A DNA stretch of 64,000 bases from Telmatactis stephensoni (GCA_029948255.1 JALIZF010001466.1:248001-312000), one strand, 5' to 3'. Counted from the stretch's first letter, positions 36,301-45,778 are shown. Numbers and translations: made by a program. Notes: a model not told the origin generated them from the sequence alone.

Positions 36301-39300
36301 CTATGCTATGCTATGCTATGCTGTGCTTTGCTGTGCTGTGCTATGCTATGCTATGCTATGCTATGCTATGCTGCGCTGTGCTATGCTATGCTTTACTATG
36401 CTATGATGTGCTATGCTGTGATGTGCGATGCTGCTATGCTACGCTGTAATTTGCATGCTATGCTATGCTGGACTTCGCTGTGCTATGCTATTTGTACTGT
36501 GCTATGATGTGGGCTATGCTATGCTATGCTGTGCTTTGCTATGCTGTGGTGTGGTGGACTGGGCTGCGTTATGCAGTGCCGTGCTGTGCTATGCTATGCC
36601 GTGCAAATTTATCCATTCTCAAACAAAACTTGAATAGTTGCCAATGGAAACTTTTCGCGAGCATCTTTGTTAATGTGTGATTTCATGAACTGATTGGTCG
36701 GGATCACTTGTTCCCGTACCTGCTCAGTTGGTAAAACAACGGACATGCCCCCCTTTGTGTCAGGGATTTTTCACTTGTCACTCGTAGACCGTGCAGCCAG
36801 GCACTTCAACTCCTTATTTCTCTTCGATTTATGATTGTGCCCAAGCAGCCTTCACGTATTTCAGCCTGCTTTAGTAACATCGTAGAATTTTTGTTGTAGG
36901 GTCGACACAGGATTGCCCTTACTCTGATTACATACGTTGGCGTTGTGCTATCAGTAGCTGCACTTTGTCTGACATTTGTCACTTTTCTAAGCTTCAGGTA
37001 TGTAGAATAATACAATGTAAATTCAAAATATCCTATTTGCTACTGATGAAGAAATATCAATTTTTGTTTGGCGTTTATGCGTTGACCTGTTGTAATGGAG
37101 TTATTACTTATTTCACAGGTTCTTGAAGTCATCTCGTACCTTCATCCACAGAAATTTAGCGTTTGCTTTGATTATTGCTCAGCTTTTGTTCTTGTTTGGC
37201 ATCAATAAAACCAGTATCAAGGTGAGACACTTGGCTGATGTAAAATTGAACTCACGCGGCACAAAAGCCTTTATAATATATTTGAACCTGCTTACCTCAA
37301 GCACTTTTACCAAGAACAGTACGAAAGTCATAACAACTACAATGTGACCGCTTATAAGGACAACCAAGAGACCATAATACTAAGAGAGCGAAACTCAGTA
37401 TCGATGAATTTGACGCGCGCGCAGACGGGACCGTTTGCTTTCGGTTTTTGAATTCTATTGTTTAAGAGCCTTGCGCGCGCAATGGCGAAATTACTAAAAA
37501 TAGCCTTAGCCGCCACGAACATCGCACAGACATCAATACTGACTTTCGCTCTCTTAGTATTATGGTCTCTTGGTCCAACATTATTTAGTGCTTAAGTAAT
37601 ATTCACTTTCCGTTTCATATCTTTTATGTAGGTTTTTCTAAATGTTTACTGATGTATGATGTGCGTAGGACTTACGTTATGCTACCTTATGTTACTTTAT
37701 CAACAGCTTGTGTGTCAAGTAATCGCTGGTGCTCTACATTACGTATGGCTTGCGTCGTTCTTATGGATGGCCCTGGAAGGAGTTATGTTATACTTGATGC
37801 TAATCAAAGTGTTTGGTACTAAAACTATGACCAAACAGAAAAGAATAATATTCCTGACCATCGGATGGTGTAAGTACAGATTGGTCGGAATCATAATTAC
37901 GATTTTTTCCCATATTTTTTCTGAACCGTAATTGTGATGGTAATCGCGCGCGTGATCGTGGTCTTTATCTTGATCTTTGACAGTGATTTTATGATGACCG
38001 TGACCTTTTTCGTGACCGTGAACGTGATCGTGACCATATCCGTGATCTTGATCGGTGACTGTGATCATTACTGTGTCCATGACCTTGTTCGTGCTCGTGA
38101 CCCATGACCATGCCTGTGATCGTGAACGTGACATTCTCGTTCCAGGGCTTTTTTGGAAAGCTGAGAAGGCCCTGGGTAGGTTGGATCTGTGATTGACTGA
38201 CTGTTACTATGACCGTGAAATGTGTTTGGTCTGTGAATGTGATCGTTACTGTGACCGTAACTGTGTTTGGTCTGTGACTGTGATCGTTACTATGACCGTG
38301 ACTGTGTTTGGTCTGTGACTGTGATCGTTACTATGACCGTGACTGTGTTTGGTCTGTGACTATGATCGTTACTATGACCGTGAAATGTGTTTGGTCTGTG
38401 ACTGTGATCGTTACTATGACCGTGACTGTGTTTGGTCTGTGACTGTGATCGTTATATGACCGTGACTGTGTTTGGTCTGTGACCGTGATCGTTACTATGA
38501 CCGTGACTGTGTTTGGTCTGTGACTGTGATCGTTACTATGACCGTGACTGTGTTTGGTCTGTGACTGTGATCGTTACTATGACCGTGACTGTGTTTGGTC
38601 TGTGACCGTGATCGTTACTATGACCGTGACTGTGTTTGGCCTGTGACCGTGATCGTTACTATGACCGTGACTGTGTTTGGCCTGTGACTGTGATCGTTAC
38701 TATGACCGTGACTGTGTTTGGTCTGTGACTGTGATCGTTACTATGACCGTGACTGTGTTTGGTCTGTGACTATGATCGTTACTATGACCGTGAAATGTGT
38801 TTGGTCTGTGACTGTGATCGTTACTATGACCGTGACTGTGTTTGGTCTGTGACTGTGATCGTTATATGACCGTGACTGTGTTTGGTCTGTGACCGTGATC
38901 GTTACTATGACCGTGACTGTGTTTGGTCTGTGACTGTGATCGTTACTATGACCGTGACTGTGTTTGGTCTGTGACCGTGATCGTTACTATGACCGTGACT
39001 GTGTTTGGTCTGTGACCGTGATCGTTACTATGACCGTGACTGTGTTTGGTCTGTGACTGTGATCGTTACTATGACCGTGACTGTGTTTGGTCTGTGACTG
39101 TGATCGGTACTAAGACCGTGACTGTGTTTGGTCTGTGACTGTGATCGTTACTAAGACCGTGACTGTGTTTGGTCTGTGACTGTGATCGTTACTAAGACCG
39201 TGACTGTGTTTAGTCTGTGACTGTGATCGTTACTATGACCGTGACTGTGTCTGGTCTGTGACTGTGATTGTTACTATGACCGTGACTGTGTTTGGTCTGT

Positions 39301-41783
39301 GACTGATCGTTACTATGACCGTGACTGTGTTTGGTCTGTGACCGTGATCGTTACTATGACCGTGACTGTGTTTGGTCTGTGACTGTGATCGTTACTATGA
39401 CCGTGACTGTGTTTGGTCTGTGACTGTGATCGTTACTATGACCGTGACTGTGTTTGGTCTGTGACTATGATCGTTACTATGAGCACCGTTGACGATCGTT
39501 TCCATGACTTTGATTGTAATCGCGAAGTTCACGTGACTGTGATCGTGACCAACACGTGACTGTGCAATAGTATTTATATTAGATCTTTACCTATCGATTT
39601 TTTCATTATGTTTTAGTTACTCCACTTATCGTTGTTTGCGTGTCTGCTGGTCTTTATCCTGAAGGCTATGGAACACAATACTAGTGAGTACAGTCGTTTC
39701 TATTTGGGACTCCTGTGTATTTCCTCGTCGCTTTGTCAGCCTCTGTCACAGTTGCAGATGAAAATGAATTAAAGAGAAACCTTTCATTCAATGTTAAAAA
39801 TCAGTGACGTGTAGTTATCCACGGGATGTGTAGTCATCCACGTGATGTGTAATCATCCACGAGCTCTTTAATTTCACAGTCACAAGAAAACTGTTCTATA
39901 AGTTGATAGCAAATCAAGTAATTTTTTTTCTCGCACCCTTCCCTTTCTTACCCGTCAAGAAAAAAAAATTCGCAAAACTTACTTAGTAACAAGATTTAGC
40001 CGATGCAAACACAAAAAGTAGTCCTTCAGTATATTTACATTTTAAAAACTCCATTTCCATTTTTATTTGTCTTTGTGACGTACTGTCTGTTTGACTTTTA
40101 ACCAGTTCATATTCATTTTCTGTCCTCATTTTAGCTGTTGGCTTTCGCTTGATCGGGGATTTATATGGGCATTTGTTGGTCCTGCTCTTCTAGTGATTGC
40201 AGTAAGTGCTACTAAATTAGGTGGTTACTGGATAGAAATACAGCACACAATAACCGGTCCTTTGTCCGGGTTAGTTTTCCCAAAGCAACACAACGAAAGT
40301 ATCATTGCGAATGTTGCACGCGCATTGCACTTCTTGAAACTTGCAATGATTTTTCTATCGTGATTCTGCGTTGCAATCAACTGCAAAGAATCCTGGTTTG
40401 TGCCTGCAAGAGAGCTACAGGCTAGCAATGAGGCTTATAGCGGTGAAGTATTCGAGGATTGTTCTCCAAGGCTGACCCATATGCTTCCAACACATTTGAT
40501 GAAAACTGATTGGTTTTGTTTTATTTTAGTTCAACTTTTTGATGATGGGAGTCACATTTAGTGTGATGTCCAGACGCGGTGGTCATCGCAGAAAACCCAG
40601 CAAAATACGCAGAATAAGGTAATAATAAACAAGAGAAACAATGTAATGTATAAACAACTGATATAAACAAGCATAATAACAATAGATTTCACTAAGCAAT
40701 AAACAAGCGTACTACCCCATTAATAAACAAGAAAATGATGGAACCAAATAGTACCCATTGTAATTACGTACTAGTACACGCAAATGTATGTTTACGTAGT
40801 TAGTACGAACTCTCTGTTTAATTCACTCCTAGCTTCTTTCCTGTAATCTAGTTCAGTATAGCTTTAAGCTTGGCACAAACATGATGCAGAGATGAAATGG
40901 GTACTTAATTATGTACTCTACTTTTTCGTTAATAAATTGTGTTACGTAGACAAAATTTTGCCCTTGGTGTACACGAGGAACGCGTCCCCATTTCATGTCC
41001 TTACATGCGCCATGTCCTCAATAAGTGCATGTGTGTTGAGCTTTACACCTATTTTCAAAATTACGCGACCTTTGCAGACGACACTTGAATGACTTTTTCA
41101 GTGTTACGTTTTGACTACCGTCAATCAAAACTCCGACTATTCTTTCACCCTGAATTCGAAGCAAGCTTAAATTTACATCAAAAGTCGGAAAATACTAAAT
41201 GTTCTGTCAATAAATTCAAATTTGTTTTGTTTCTGAATTTAGAAAGCTAAAATTCTACAAATTCTAGTCATTACAATTTGATTGACAGGAGCTTAAAATC
41301 CAGACAAGCCATCGCCACTAGGTCGCGTAATTTTGAAATTGGGTGTAAGCATCACTAGAACAAAGTACTGATGGAGGGGAAAGGGACAAAATACTATCCA
41401 TTGAAAAAACATGCGAGTTATGAAAACTCTTTTTACTGTCGTGTATCGAGATTCATTAAATTAGACAGTCTCCTTTAAAGTTTAAACAGGAACACTTTAC
41501 ACTTTCCTCTGAATCTTTCAGTAGTACATAAAAGGAATTTTTGTGATTATTATACAGATACTGGGCTAAAGCTTGCACTCTACTGACTTGTATTCTTGGC
41601 TTAACCTGGCTGTTTGGTGTATTCTACATTAACCATGAAACTGTCTTTATGGCTTATTTCTTTACCATATTTAACTCATTACAAGTAAAGTTTGCAATAT
41701 TGTATTTTTCAAAATTCATTCATTTATTTGTTTATTCTCTCATTTGTTCGTTTGATAACCCATCCATCCATTTTTCCATCCCT

Positions 41784-41862
<79 letters not shown>

Positions 41863-41944
41863 GTCTTTTTTTCTTTCTTTCTTTCTCTCTTTCCTTCTTT
41901 CCTTCTTCCCTTCTTTCAATTCCTTCTTTCTTTGGTTCGTTCGT

Positions 41945-42008
<64 letters not shown>

Positions 42009-45000
42009 TCCTTCCTTCTTTCTTTCATTTATTCATTTCCGAGTTCGTTCATCTATCCATTCATTAGCTAACATTAATTATTATATTTATCCGTTCCTCT
42101 GTTCTCGATTTCACTTTTGTGTTTTCACTTTAGGGTGTCTTCATTTTTATGTTTCATTGTCTTGGAGATGAGAAGGTACGATTACTTCTAATATACAATT
42201 ATCAATGGATATGGTCCCATATTTTTCGCGTTCTTGTGCATATTACGTGCGTTCTTTTGAGAATTGTATATTGAATTATCATATTAATATAATTATCTCT
42301 GGTTCTCAACGTGTTATAAGTTGCAGGTTTTTTAACGATCTTCAAAAACATACCATCGATTTCTTGCAACCGCGCTTGCTATGTTACACTACTCGAAGTT
42401 TGAAAGCTACAATTTGCGCAGTGTTGTAATTAGGGTTCGTACTACTCCTTAAACTCTTTGAAAACTCCTTGAATTCATACTTTTAACAAAAAATGTATGG
42501 GACTTTAATGGGATGGGAAACATAGAAATTCACTTTTTTCTTTTACATGTAAGTGAGGGAAGAGGATGTCCTACTATTTCAGTAAAACCATTAAGTAAAA
42601 AATCGTGTAACACTACTCCTTGAAAAATCGTTTTTGGGTCCTTGAATACTCCTTGAAATCTCCTGGAATTTTAAATTCATGACCCAGCATGAACCCTGTG
42701 TAATACAATGTTGACAGTGCATCGCCATAAAGCTTTGAAGACATGGCGCGTACACGCGCGTATACGTTTCGATATTTGCGTAAGGTCCATAATACTATAC
42801 AAAAAAGCCCTGACGGTGTGGCCTCAATTTTCGATTTACCATAATATTTTTTCATTTTTTTCTCCCAGATTCGTCGTGAGTATGTTCGCTTACTCTGTTG
42901 TAAAGACAAAGGACCTGCGTACACTATAGCCTCTAAGACTCCCAAATCAGATGATTCCAGTAGTAATAAGATGGGTAAGACCATAGAGACAGGAACATCA
43001 ACAAAGTTACTTCCTTTTCGCAGTGGATCAATGGTACGTGACGTCATATACCCAGGCTTTGGGTTTTTCTCATCGCTAAGCATTAGAACATTTTTATTGA
43101 TTTTGAATATTGATTTTTGAGTGTTAGGGCAGGTCTTGTTAGGAAAAAGTATATACATAAATATATTATACAAGATCAAATATTTGGGTGATCACTTCGA
43201 TCTGCCCCGCCTCTCAATACAACTGCATTCAACTGTTCTAACACACAACTCTAACATGTTGATTTTTGCTGGGAAAAGATGTAGAAAAACTCTGGTTGCA
43301 CGTTATAGAGAACAACCAGGAACAAACGTGGTGAATGGCAAGCGCTGTTACCTTCACACTTATAACAACTTTATTTGCAAACAGGGGGGAAACTGAATCT
43401 TCATTATGAAATCAACCTCCTACACCACTCACATTCCACTGATTACCAGAGATTTTTATGTGGTTTTGGCTAGACTGCAAGTAGTCCCACTTTTTCCCTC
43501 AATTTTCAGTCATTTAGACGGGTTCTTAGGCATGGATGAATGGAAAATGGGAACAAGTATGGGAAGGAAGAAGGGAGAGGAAACCTGGACGTTTCTCTTC
43601 TGTCCTACTTGCGCCTTGTAGGATTGGGCGCATGTTTTCCCTTGATAAACTCCTTGATAGAAGAAATACTTCTAGTCTTGAATCGATTACTGAATGAGGA
43701 CTCGATTGTACACGAGTGAGGAAATGAAGAGTGAGAATTGAAAAACGTTTTAATATTTATTAAAATATCGCATGAAAGACAAACAAATTTGCGTTCATTA
43801 ACGTTGGGTACATTTGATTGGTTCGTAGGGCACTAACAGTTCTGATGGAAACAAACCCGTGTTGATAATGTTCCAAAAACGATCATCGCTTGGTAAGCAA
43901 TGCCACAGCAGATTTCCTATGAGTGGGAAACGACAATTTCCCCGTATAACTGTACCGTAACCATATCTTGGCGTCTTTTTCGTATCGTCAATGTGCAGTA
44001 ACTGAACGGTATCTTGGTATCTTTTTCCGTATCGTAAATGTACAGTAACTAACGTAACCATATCTTAGCGTCTTTTTCCATATCGTAAACGTACGGTATC
44101 TGTAACTTTTCGGTATTGTAAACCTAGCCTTACCATGTGTTCGTGATAGGTTCCGCACTCCTAAGAACTCAGCTTTATTTTTGAGTCAGTCAATCTGAGC
44201 TCTGCGCTTCTGAAACCATACAATATACCATATAAAGGAGGTTTCTGCCTTATATGGAACTATTGAACTTAGTGATTTGATTGGATATTTGTTTGTTCCA
44301 GGCCCTCGCAGTTCCTCCAATCAAGATGACAGTGAAAGTATTCGAAGTAGTGATCGAATCAGCGGTGAAATCATCGAGAACCCACGTGACAGCTTGGCGA
44401 GTTTCTCAAGTTTTAGAATGCAGGTACGTGTAGAAGACCTCGCTTTACTGATAGGTGGAAAATGGAAACCAACGCGGAAATTCTGGTGCAATTACGCATA
44501 TCACATGGCAGGTTCTTTTGACGCAATCTATTTTTAATGGCTAATTACTAATCACGCCAATCTCGTTCCCAGATCCCTATTCCCTCTTACGCATGCGCGA
44601 CGAAAAAATACTATTTTTCTGCGAGCATGCGCAGTAAGAAAAATCGGCTCTGGGGACGAGATTGGAATCACGCTTGGATTTATGGGACTAATTTTGGAGC
44701 AGTTATGCGTTACCTTAGAAACCTTTCGATGCCACCAAACTGGATACGGAATTGGACAATTTCAGATGTGAATACCTGGAGTACCGATGAGCAGGCTAAG
44801 CATTTCCAGACAACACTAATTTCTACATATTATAACTATGTTATTAAAGAGTTTGTATTTATAACGTTTATTGTATTTAGAATCGTTACTCCTTGGTATC
44901 ACGAGACAGCGATTCTCATGACCAGCAGTCAGAAACAGCCTTGAGACTACAACCACTTGGTGAACTCAGCGTTGTACAAGAAGATGCTTCTAATACGCAT

Positions 45001-45027
45001 GACACAACACATGAACGCTCCTTATAG
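22696..45027 (+). CDS. Adhesion-class GPCR, LamG-FN3x4-EGF-HBD-GAIN-7TM (30 exons, 5' end missing)
   Basis: Cell-surface receptor of the adhesion GPCR family (autoproteolytic N-terminal fragment plus tethered-agonist 7TM). Exons joined by hand: 22696-23376, 24254-24439, 25459-25563, 26435-26538, 27622-27808, 28912-29166, 29657-29926, 30425-30487, 30799-30924, 31234-31353, 32220-32326, 32877-33056, 33495-33563, 33839-33944, 34278-34391, 34852-34927, 35022-35121, 35883-35935, 36014-36149, 36900-36997, 37119-37221, 37707-37869, 39617-39683, 40135-40201, 40530-40618, 41558-41684, 42134-42175, 42869-42974, 44302-44423, 44881-45027. Every junction is GT-AG, phases match throughout, and the total is 2 nt plus 1,389 codons including the TAG stop at 45025-45027. 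The first listed exon starts two bases into a codon, so at least one upstream exon with start codon and signal peptide exists; I could not identify it. The ligand is unknown. Cnidarian adhesion GPCRs are often given latrophilin-like or ADGRD/G-like names, but the ectodomain is too mosaic to assign a symbol. Confidence 0.93.
23655..23951. repeat. 297-bp palindrome in adhesion GPCR intron
   Basis: Arms meet near 23803 and are built from repeats of AGGAAATATCTAGGAAAT and its complement; ends CACTGGAAATTTTTGCTCAT and a matching right end. Lies between the LamG and FN3 exons. Confidence 0.8.
24254..25563 (+). CDS. Adhesion GPCR exons: fibronectin type III domain 1 (split by an intron)
   Basis: Two exons, 24254-24439 and 25459-25563. 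The first half has GPPIVSKQC, TWISVQWKPS and FNVWYRYTN, the A to C strands with the core Trp. The second half has LEIRIQNKIHGESG and ends in VYCNTSASIT, the usual F-G strands. Donor gtaaga at 24440, acceptor tttag ending 25458, donor gtaggc at 25564; phase 1 at every junction. The split intron carries a CATC/CGTC/CTTC simple repeat and a degenerate SINE. An FN3 fold is an extracellular spacer or binding module. Confidence 0.85.
24571..24669. repeat. CATC/CGTC/CTTC tetranucleotide repeat
   Basis: Interrupted tetranucleotide array about 130 nt after the donor at 24440. Confidence 0.9.
24945..25260 (+). mobile_element. Degenerate tRNA-derived SINE in intron
   Basis: Head CCGCCCGGTTGGCTCAGTTG, body GTTGCCTTTGCAATTCACGT, and a 3' part with GGGGCGTTAATGAACCCACA. 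Related to the SINE at 11371. The B-box is lost. Confidence 0.6.
25627..26080. mobile_element. Foldback element in intron, about 454 bp
   Basis: Arms TTTAAAGTGCCAATAAAGCC and its complement. Pairing continues through CATATAAATAAACG, AAGCAATTCAAATCTGAAAA and GATGACGTCAAAGCAGGAA. Confidence 0.8.
26435..27808 (+). CDS. Adhesion GPCR exons: fibronectin type III domain 2 (split by a phase-0 intron)
   Basis: Exons 26435-26538 and 27622-27808. The first encodes VLGSPLNVSVV, ILISWKPPL and VKGYW; the second continues ILYKDVG through TSYKIYIVSM. The split falls between Trp and Ile of the C strand, in phase 0, unlike the phase-1 split in FN3 domain 1, so the two internal introns look independently gained. 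Both exons are short and easy to miss. The intron between them holds a TTA-flanked MITE (26577-26864) and a foldback copy (27321-27582). Confidence 0.85.
26577..26864. mobile_element. MITE family H, diverged copy in intron
   Basis: Termini AGGCGCTGTTGCACGCTG and CAGCGTGTAACAGCGCCT, TTA on both sides (26574-26576, 26865-26867). The interior is rich in GAAACTT/AAGTTTC. Confidence 0.75.
27321..27582. mobile_element. Foldback/MITE family F1, copy 2
   Basis: Matches 211-476 end to end, including GATGTAGAGCAAGAGAAAAG and the trailing CTCTCCTCTGATAT. The right inverted arm is more decayed than in copy 1. Confidence 0.75.
27945..28222. mobile_element. MITE family C, copy 1 (intron)
   Basis: Termini CAAGAGACCATAATACTAAG and CTTAGTATCATGGTCTCTTG; TGTTATG flanks at 27938-27944 and 28223-28229, a 7 to 8 bp duplication compatible with hAT-type insertion. 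The interior has long inverted arms around TTGAATTCTATTGTTTAA. Confidence 0.8.
28912..29166 (+). CDS. Adhesion GPCR exon: fibronectin type III domain 3
   Basis: A 255-nt exon with the acceptor tttccag ending 28911 and donor gtacgt at 29167, phase 1 on both sides. It encodes a complete FN3 unit with KISWTPPPDHS (core Trp), YWYRVFMEW on the C strand and VKCSVMAM on the F strand. A TTCC microsatellite begins about 14 nt after its donor. Confidence 0.87.
29181..29345. repeat. TTCC-rich microsatellite
   Basis: Core TTCC array 29181-29240, then interrupted CTTCC. Starts 14 nt after the donor of FN3 domain 3. Confidence 0.9.
29657..29926 (+). CDS. Adhesion GPCR exon: fibronectin type III domain 4
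   Basis: A 270-nt exon, phase 1 on both sides, acceptor cattag ending 29656 and donor gtgggt at 29927. It encodes an FN3 unit with AVITWYSSQ (core Trp), DRYHVIITSS, TSYRVNVQQG and the closing VKFRTS. NNT gives a possible N-glycosylation site. Confidence 0.87.
30425..30924 (+). CDS. Adhesion GPCR exons: EGF-like region
   Basis: Exon 30425-30487 encodes DADECAGINSNC, and exon 30799-30924 encodes one full EGF-like repeat with six cysteines in the order QCFDE, LSCHSNARC, FFCKC, GWAC. The aromatic-glycine signature before the last Cys (GYIGDGWAC) is the usual EGF end. The short first exon looks like a partial calcium-binding-type EGF start with only two cysteines. Phase-1 introns on both sides allow module exchange. 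Confidence 0.87.
31234..32326 (+). CDS. Adhesion GPCR exons: hormone-receptor-like domain (HBD)
   Basis: Exons 31234-31353 and 32220-32326. They carry FCQEE, IKWERTLRG, ETAQCPQGVTG, ARRQC, AQWSVPDLSGC: the spaced Cys-Trp-CPxG-C-W-PDLSxC pattern of the hormone-receptor domain that precedes GAIN in many adhesion GPCRs. The second exon ends in phase 0 at gtatgt (32327). Function in this family is unclear; hormone binding has generally not been shown for adhesion GPCRs. Confidence 0.88.
31812..32046. mobile_element. Probable MITE in intron
   Basis: Imperfect arms AGGTGCATTAATACTGACAA and TTGTACGTATCAACATGCACT, with inner pairs around GCAACGACGTTTTG. Diverged. Confidence 0.55.
32877..35121 (+). 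CDS. Adhesion GPCR exons: GAIN domain, N-terminal and middle parts
   Basis: Six exons: 32877-33056, 33495-33563, 33839-33944, 34278-34391, 34852-34927 and 35022-35121. The first encodes the helical subdomain A (AKLTKSADKIYPGDLKVVVN, then VLDVLSVREG). Later ones give the beta subdomain: LMNSMDSVALQLAR, YAVFPASELNQ, YITYVSFATMGFLLAP and KPVTVTFAHKQ. This fold positions the autoproteolysis site encoded in the next exons. Introns here carry GTTA, CTTCC, GGGA and TTTAC/TTCAC arrays. Confidence 0.88.
33230..33317. repeat. (TTAG)n microsatellite
   Basis: About 22 near-perfect TTAG units in the GAIN intron. The plus strand could add cryptic TAG acceptors, but none has an obvious exon after it. Confidence 0.95.
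34403..34590. repeat. (GGGA)n and GGAA purine repeat
   Basis: Core GGGA array 34424-34501 flanked by GGAA/GAAA. Starts 11 nt after donor 34392. G-rich on the transcript strand. Confidence 0.95.
35157..35757. repeat. (TTTAC)n/(TTCAC)n pentanucleotide array, about 600 bp
   Basis: Blocks in order: TTACG, TTTAC, a long TTCAC block, mixed, then a long TTTAC block. It ends CTTACAG, which could act as a splice acceptor. It encodes FTSLH and FTLLY repeats in false ORFs. Confidence 0.97.
35883..36149 (+). CDS. Adhesion GPCR exons: GPS autoproteolysis motif and tethered agonist
   Basis: Exons 35883-35935 and 36014-36149. They contain the canonical pattern C-MFWD, YWSGDGC and VCHCYHLTSFAVLM. The catalytic triplet is His-Leu-Thr, so self-cleavage would fall between Leu and Thr at bases 36095/36096. 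The new N-terminus TSFAVLM is a standard tethered-agonist peptide. All four GPS cysteines and both tryptophans are present, so cleavage should be competent; that conclusion is inference from the motif. Confidence 0.93.
36166..36600. repeat. (CTATG)n pentanucleotide array
   Basis: About 430 bp; perfect centre, degenerating to GCTGTG/GTGCTATG at the 3' side. It starts roughly 16 nt after donor 36150. Confidence 0.96.
36900..42175 (+). CDS. Adhesion GPCR exons: seven-transmembrane domain
   Basis: Eight exons. 36900-36997 is TM1 (ALTLITYVGVVLSVAAL). 37119-37221 is TM2 (HRNLAFALIIAQLLFLFG). 37707-37869 holds the TM3 Cys in LVCQVIAG, then FLWMALEGVMLYLMLIKVF and the start of TM4 (FLTIGW). 39617-39683 is TM4 and the start of ECL2. 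40135-40201 begins in ECL2 with CWLS, the conserved disulfide Cys-Trp, then TM5. 40530-40618 is the end of TM5 plus a very basic ICL3 (RRGGHRRKPSKIRRIR). 41558-41684 is TM6-TM7 with LTWLFG. 42134-42175 is the end of TM7 (GVFIFMFHCLGDEK). These are class B2 hallmarks and none is missing. Confidence 0.93.
37366..37572. mobile_element. MITE family C, copy 2 (intron)
   Basis: Same termini and interior as 27945-28222, but shorter at the left. It sits between the TM2 and TM3 exons. Confidence 0.75.
38195..39483. repeat. 41-bp minisatellite, about 31 copies
   Basis: Unit reads CTGTGTTTGGTCTGTGACTG then TGATCGTTACTATGACCGTGA. Variants lose one or two bases or swap ACTGTGA for ACCGTGA. Degenerate GTGATCGTGACC sequence precedes it from about 37930. 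It fills the intron between the TM3-4 and ECL2 exons. Confidence 0.95.
41043..41348. mobile_element. Foldback/MITE in intron
   Basis: Arms TTACACCTATTTTCAAAATT and its complement, with ACGCGACCT and AGGTCGCGT, enclosing about 250 bp of AT-rich DNA. Confidence 0.7.
41773..42027. repeat. (TTTC)n microsatellite
   Basis: Two TTTC blocks in the short intron between TM6-7 and the end of TM7. Confidence 0.96.
42869..45027 (+). CDS. Adhesion GPCR exons: helix 8 and cytoplasmic tail
   Basis: Exon 42869-42974 begins IRREYVRLLCC, the usual juxtamembrane segment with possible palmitoylated cysteines. With donor gtaaga at 42975 it ends in phase 1 and joins 44302-44423 (GPRSSSNQDDSESIRSSD, RMQ), then 44881-45027 (NRYSLVSRDSDSHD to ERSL and TAG). 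The tail is Ser/Asp-rich, as expected for phosphorylation-dependent regulation. A second donor (gtacgt, 43034) lies in frame 59 nt further and would end the exon in phase 0. It matches exon 44881 directly, so a tail isoform skipping 44302-44423 keeps the frame. Confidence 0.85.
44557..44665. mobile_element. 109-bp MITE in the last intron
   Basis: Termini CCAATCTCGTTCCCAGA and CTGGGGACGAGATTGG, with inner ACGCATGCGC and GCATGCGCAGT. Confidence 0.75.
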
Positions 45028-45448
45028 ACGTCCAACTTGGTTATGATCTTAGGGTTTTCTGTGCAGCGAATGTATAATATGTATCGAAAAATAATTCCAA
45101 AGCGGGGTCACATTTGGCTGCTAGGTTCTTATTAGGGCGTACACGCGGAGTCTCAGTCAGTTAGGTACTGAATGCTATCCTAATGTTCCGTATCTCTTTT
45201 TACATAATATACAATAGCCCCGCCACTAGTTGGTGGGTCAAACTGAGTCAATTATAATATTATTAGGACTCCTATTCACTCGCAAAACGTTTGCTTTGAC
45301 CAGATATGATGCATTAAGAATATAATATTACACCGCCTCCAAACAGATGTGATGTTACTGATATATGTACAAAAGTACATCAATAATTGACGACATACAT
45401 TTATCATCAATATATGATATATTAGTCTAAGATTGATGTACATGATAA

Positions 45449-45454
45449 AATAAA
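45449..45454 (+). promoter_or_regulatory. Candidate polyadenylation signal of the adhesion GPCR
   Basis: AATAAA 422 nt after the stop codon, with a second AATAAA at 45496-45501. Either could end the transcript. Motif only; there is no transcript evidence. Confidence 0.4.
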
Positions 45455-45778
45455 TTATACAAAAAATATAATTTCAAAACTATGATCGAATTGGCAATAA
45501 AATACCATAAATTATTTATATTTATTATATACCCGTGTCGATACCCGCGCTCTGATTGGCTGACAGCTGTGCTTTATCAGAGAATGGAGCACAGTTCTGA
45601 TGCACGTCAGCAGCGCGAGCTCGACCGTGCGCGCGCACCTTTTGAATTTTTTAGGAAAGAATCGAACTTTTTCTCTCGAATATTTGCTTCACCTACGGCT
45701 CGTGCTCTCCCTACGCTTCTTTCGTGCTTTCGTCACTTCCTTCGTGCTGTATTACTGAATGGAGCACGGAAAACGTTC

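Noticed and set aside
36041..36680. Frames rich in LCYAMLCYAM
   Set aside because: CTATG repeat; the start of the frame overlaps the real GPS exon by chance.
36707..36780. tRNA-like GCTCAGTTGGTAAAAC stretch
   Set aside because: Only a weak A-box, no B-box; at most a SINE scrap.
38195..39483. CRISPR-like regular repeats
   Set aside because: No unique spacers between units, a eukaryotic intron, and 41-bp head-to-tail units: a minisatellite.
41649..42171. Frames rich in FFLSFFLSF near TM6-7
   Set aside because: TTTC repeat read through the splice donor at 41685.
42613..43179. 188-codon minus-strand frame
   Set aside because: Lies opposite a supported exon (42869-42974), has no recognisable domain and no splice or codon support.
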